From positions 1 through 8,017 of the forward strand of contig CAMBTF010000065.1 of NCBI GenBank assembly GCA_945870545.1: DNA of 8,017 bases, written 5' to 3'. This DNA comes from Akkermansia muciniphila (GTDB lineage Bacteria > Verrucomicrobiota > Verrucomicrobiia > Verrucomicrobiales > Akkermansiaceae). Both the position numbers and the translations under genes were made by a program. Shown here in pieces: positions 6,680 to 8,017 of the stretch. Positions within the stretch are counted from its first letter, which is position 1. The number at the start of each line of letters is the position of its first letter. The notes below the pieces were generated by a model. That model was not told the origin of the DNA. It saw nothing but the letters and a program-made list of their open reading frames with translations, and ran no database searches.

Positions 6680-6934
6680 TGGTGTCTCACCTGCCAAGTG
6701 AATAAGAAAGTGGCTTACACCGATGAGGTGATCGCCCTCGCCAAGAAAAAAGGCATTGTTTTCCTGAAAGCCGACAAGACCGCCGCGAGCCCCGCTATCG
6801 AGGCGAAGCTCCAGGAACTCGGTCGCTCCGCGATCCCCGTCAATGTCCTCCTGATCCCCGACAAGGAACCCGTCATCACGCCGGAAATCCTCACACCCGG
6901 CTACCTCAAAGAGCTTTTCCGCACGGTGCCTTAA
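6680..6934 (+). pseudogene. dsbD: Detached thioredoxin (gamma) domain of the DsbD-like gene, beyond an in-frame TAA
   Basis: Directly after the TAA stop, the same frame continues with W-C-L-T-C-Q-V (catalytic cysteines encoded at 6683-6685 and 6692-6694) and a complete thioredoxin-like remainder. This includes a helix rich in lysine (NKKVAYTDEVIALAKKKG), then FLKADKT, then the cis-proline region RSAIPVNVLLIP, and ends GYLKELFRTVP with TAA at 6932-6934. This is the expected C-terminal domain of a full-length protein of about 676 residues. No other stop or frameshift occurs in these 84 codons. Independent translation looks unlikely: the first in-frame start-like codon (GTG, 6698) lies after the catalytic motif and has no Shine-Dalgarno sequence. 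The ATG overlapping the stop (6679) is in another frame and gives only eight codons. The fragment is therefore either a freshly disabled gene end, a sequencing error, or readthrough. Confidence 0.82.
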
Positions 6935-7377
6935 CGCCGCCCTTCATCCAAATCAATGAACTCGAACATCGTCTCCACGGTGCCCGATTCCAGGCCGATT
7001 TCCTTCAGGCGTTCCTTCAGCCGCTGCGAGGCGGAGTCGCGCCAACCGCGTTTCATCATGAAGCCGTTCCAGACCTCGATCTCGTCAACGCTGGGCTTGC
7101 GGCCTTTTGAGAATGCCCATTCGAGCACCGCATCATCGCCGCCACCCTTCAGCGTCTCGTCCATGAGATCGGCGTAGTTGATGTGGAGAAAAGAGCAGCA
7201 GCGAGTATCGAAACTGCCCGCATGGCTGTCCCCAAGCATAGACGCCCAATCCTCGGGCAGCTTGCCTTCCTGATGTAGCCGGATCTTGTCGAGCATGCGT
7301 CCAAAGTAAACGATACCGCCCACCGTTTCGGAGGGACTGCGGAGACCGGGGATGATCGTCGGATAAGGCTTGGGCAT
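6931..7377 (-). CDS. DUF5069 domain protein
   Basis: The 148-residue soluble protein has no signal peptide or membrane segment. It matches my recollection of the DUF5069 family. The N-terminal pattern is LRSPSETVGGIVYFGRMLDK followed by IRLHQEGKLPEDW (residues 12-44), then FDTRCCSFLHINYADL (56-71), then GGDDAVLEWAFSKGRKP (79-95). The adjacent cysteines C60/C61 and the motif for a mostly helical fold are typical. No biochemical function is established for the family to my knowledge. ATG at 7377 is preferred; a GTG at 7392 would add five residues (VFFFR) but the G-rich element sits directly against it. The stop codon TAA (6933-6931) overlaps the TAA of the opposite-strand DsbD-like frame within TTAA. 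The tRNA-Arg gene lies 104 bp upstream on the same strand. Confidence 0.85.
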   Translation of the reverse strand: MPKPYPTIIPGLRSPSETVGGIVYFGRMLDKIRLHQEGKLPEDWASMLGDSHAGSFDTRCCSFLHINYADLMDETLKGGGDDAVLEWAFSKGRKPSVDEIEVWNGFMMKRGWRDSASQRLKERLKEIGLESGTVETMFEFIDLDEGRR

Positions 7378-7481
7378 GCGGAAGAAAAACACCCCCTACC
7401 CACTAGCACAAGCAAGTAACCAGCTGGTAATCCTCACAATGCGGAGAGTGCCGCCAAACGCCATCAATAAACCTCGCAGGG

Positions 7482-7555
7482 CGCGCCCGAGTGGATTCGA
7501 ACCACTGACCGTCCGCTTAGAAGGCGGATGCTCTATCCAGCTGAGCTACGGGCGC
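7482..7555 (-). tRNA. tRNA-Arg (anticodon TCT)
   Basis: A 74-nt cloverleaf can be folded completely on the minus strand. The acceptor stem GCGCCCG/CGGGCGC has seven perfect pairs. The D arm is GCTC-AGCTGGATA-GAGC. The anticodon arm is TCCGC-CTTCTAA-GCGGA, with anticodon TCT, reading AGA. The variable loop is CGGTC. The T arm is AGTGG-TTCGAAT-CCACT, with an invariant TTCGAAT loop. The discriminator base is G. The 3' CCA is not encoded (CCT follows), so a CCA-adding enzyme is needed. It lies between aat (84 bp upstream) and the DUF5069 gene. No integrase or duplicated 3' end is seen in the window, so there is no sign that it serves as an attachment site here. Confidence 0.97.
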
Positions 7556-7576
7556 AGTGCGCGTCTAGGAATGTGC

Positions 7577-7605
7577 GATGTAACAAGACCCCCGTAAAAT
7601 GTCGA
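7577..7605 (-). promoter_or_regulatory. Candidate promoter for tRNA-Arg
   Basis: On the minus strand TCGACA (7605-7600) matches five of six bases of the -35 consensus. A 17-nt spacer leads to TACATC (7582-7577), a weak -10 with three matches. This would start transcription about 14 nt before the tRNA 5' end. The spacing is good but the -10 is poor. Initiation inside or upstream of aat is an alternative. Confidence 0.28.
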
Positions 7606-7639
7606 GGACGGGTTGGTATTTATCTGAAGTCGTGAGCTG

Positions 7640-8017
7640 CTAAACCACAGTAACCATCATTTTCCCGAGTGTCCGCAGATACTCCTCCCGCCCGATCTCG
7701 ATCCCGCCGAAAGTCCTGAGGTGATCTGTCATCCACTGCGTATCTAGTAGTCCAAAGCCGCGCTCCCGAAGCCTTTCAACCAACGCCACGAGGGCGATCT
7801 TTGATGCATCGGTTTTCCGGGAAAACATGCTTTCGCCAAAAAACGCTTTTCCTAATGCGACACCGTAAAGCCCGCCCTGCAAGCCGTCCGCGTCCCAGCA
7901 CTCCACCGAGTGGGCGTGGCCGAGCTCGTGGAGGGCACAGTAGCTTTCGATGATCACGCCGTCGATCCACGTCCCGTCACGTTCCGCGCATCCAATCATC
8001 ACTTCCCGGAACGCGGT
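7640..8017 (-). CDS. aat: Leucyl/phenylalanyl-tRNA-protein transferase, C-terminal part
   Basis: Aat transfers Leu or Phe from aminoacyl-tRNA to proteins with N-terminal Lys or Arg, marking them for ClpS/ClpAP degradation (bacterial N-degron pathway, cytoplasm). The window holds the last 125 residues; the start lies beyond 8017, so the frame continues off the right edge (first visible residues [18 protein letters not shown]). Family hallmarks are continuous: [20 protein letters not shown], then [20 protein letters not shown], then [18 protein letters not shown], and finally [21 protein letters not shown]. This is the GNAT-like catalytic core, intact to the TAG stop (7642-7640). The visible length fits the C-terminal half of a protein of about 200-235 residues. 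The adjacent tRNA-Arg is on the same strand 84 bp downstream; nothing shows that they are functionally linked. Confidence 0.95.
   Translation of the reverse strand, partial: TAFREVMIGCAERDGTWIDGVIIESYCALHELGHAHSVECWDADGLQGGLYGVALGKAFFGESMFSRKTDASKIALVALVERLRERGFGLLDTQWMTDHLRTFGGIEIGREEYLRTLGKMMVTVV

Noticed and set aside
6677..6682. UAA recoding as a sense codon
   Set aside because: Not a known selenocysteine or pyrrolysine codon, and the SASA esterase and DUF5069 genes in the window end at TAA in the expected place. General reassignment is therefore unlikely; readthrough at this one site cannot be excluded.
6679..6705. TAATG stop-start overlap as translational coupling into the thioredoxin domain
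   Set aside because: The ATG at 6679 is in a different frame and reaches a stop after eight codons (MVSHLPSE). It does not reach the thioredoxin sequence.
7441..7454. GCGG/CCGC mini-palindrome downstream of the tRNA
   Set aside because: A four-base stem with no T-tract; expected by chance in this composition.
7591..7619. CCCGT/ACGGG inverted repeat after aat as a terminator
   Set aside because: Only five pairs with a 12-nt loop and no T-run after it. It also overlaps the candidate tRNA promoter.
1..8017. CRISPR array, prophage, transposon or defence island
   Set aside because: No regularly spaced direct repeats with unique spacers, and no integrase, transposase, nuclease or phage structural motifs in any frame. 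The only repeats are the palindromic intergenic elements.

Overview
The window reads as an ordinary, gene-dense stretch of a GC-rich bacterial chromosome. The protein families suggest a member of the PVC superphylum, most likely Verrucomicrobia. The clues are a secreted sialate O-acetylesterase-type esterase, a DUF5069 protein, a 400-residue adenylate-kinase-like protein with a long C-terminal extension, and intergenic inverted repeats built from GGATGRACRC-type decamers. This assignment is inference from remembered families; no search was run. Stop codons in use are TGA, TAA and TAG, so the genetic code looks standard. Few genes have a clear Shine-Dalgarno sequence.

Layout. Positions 1-274 (-) hold the N-terminus of malate dehydrogenase, cut by the window edge. 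Positions 275-559 are non-coding, with a degenerate inverted repeat (355-489) and a small perfect hairpin (490-523). Positions 560-1768 (-) encode the adenylate-kinase-like P-loop protein. Positions 1769-2016 are a divergent intergenic region containing a candidate promoter and a strong 96-bp hairpin repeat (1844-1939). Positions 2017-2700 (+) encode a TPR protein. It runs tail to tail, with a 4-bp gap, into the secreted SGNH/SASA esterase at 2705-4084 (-). Across a 108-bp divergent gap lies a flavin-reductase-like split-barrel protein (4193-4810, +). It is followed by a DsbD-type thiol:disulfide interchange protein (4904 onward, +). A DUF5069 protein (6931-7377, -), a tRNA-Arg(TCT) (7482-7555, -) and the C-terminal part of leucyl/phenylalanyl-tRNA-protein transferase (7640-8017, -) complete the window.

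The most striking observation is in the DsbD gene. The reading frame is intact from signal peptide to the end of the C-terminal thioredoxin domain, except for one in-frame TAA at 6677-6679. That stop falls exactly one codon before the catalytic W-C-L-T-C motif. As written, the gene makes a truncated protein with the periplasmic N-domain and the eight-helix membrane domain but no thioredoxin domain. The downstream 84 codons remain clean. This implies a very recent nonsense mutation, a sequencing error, or readthrough.

The genes do not form one evident pathway. They are housekeeping (mdh, the kinase-like protein, aat, tRNA), envelope redox (DsbD-like), carbohydrate de-esterification (SASA) and generic (TPR, flavin reductase, DUF5069) functions in short units on alternating strands. 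I see no CRISPR array, transposase, integrase, phage gene or defence system.
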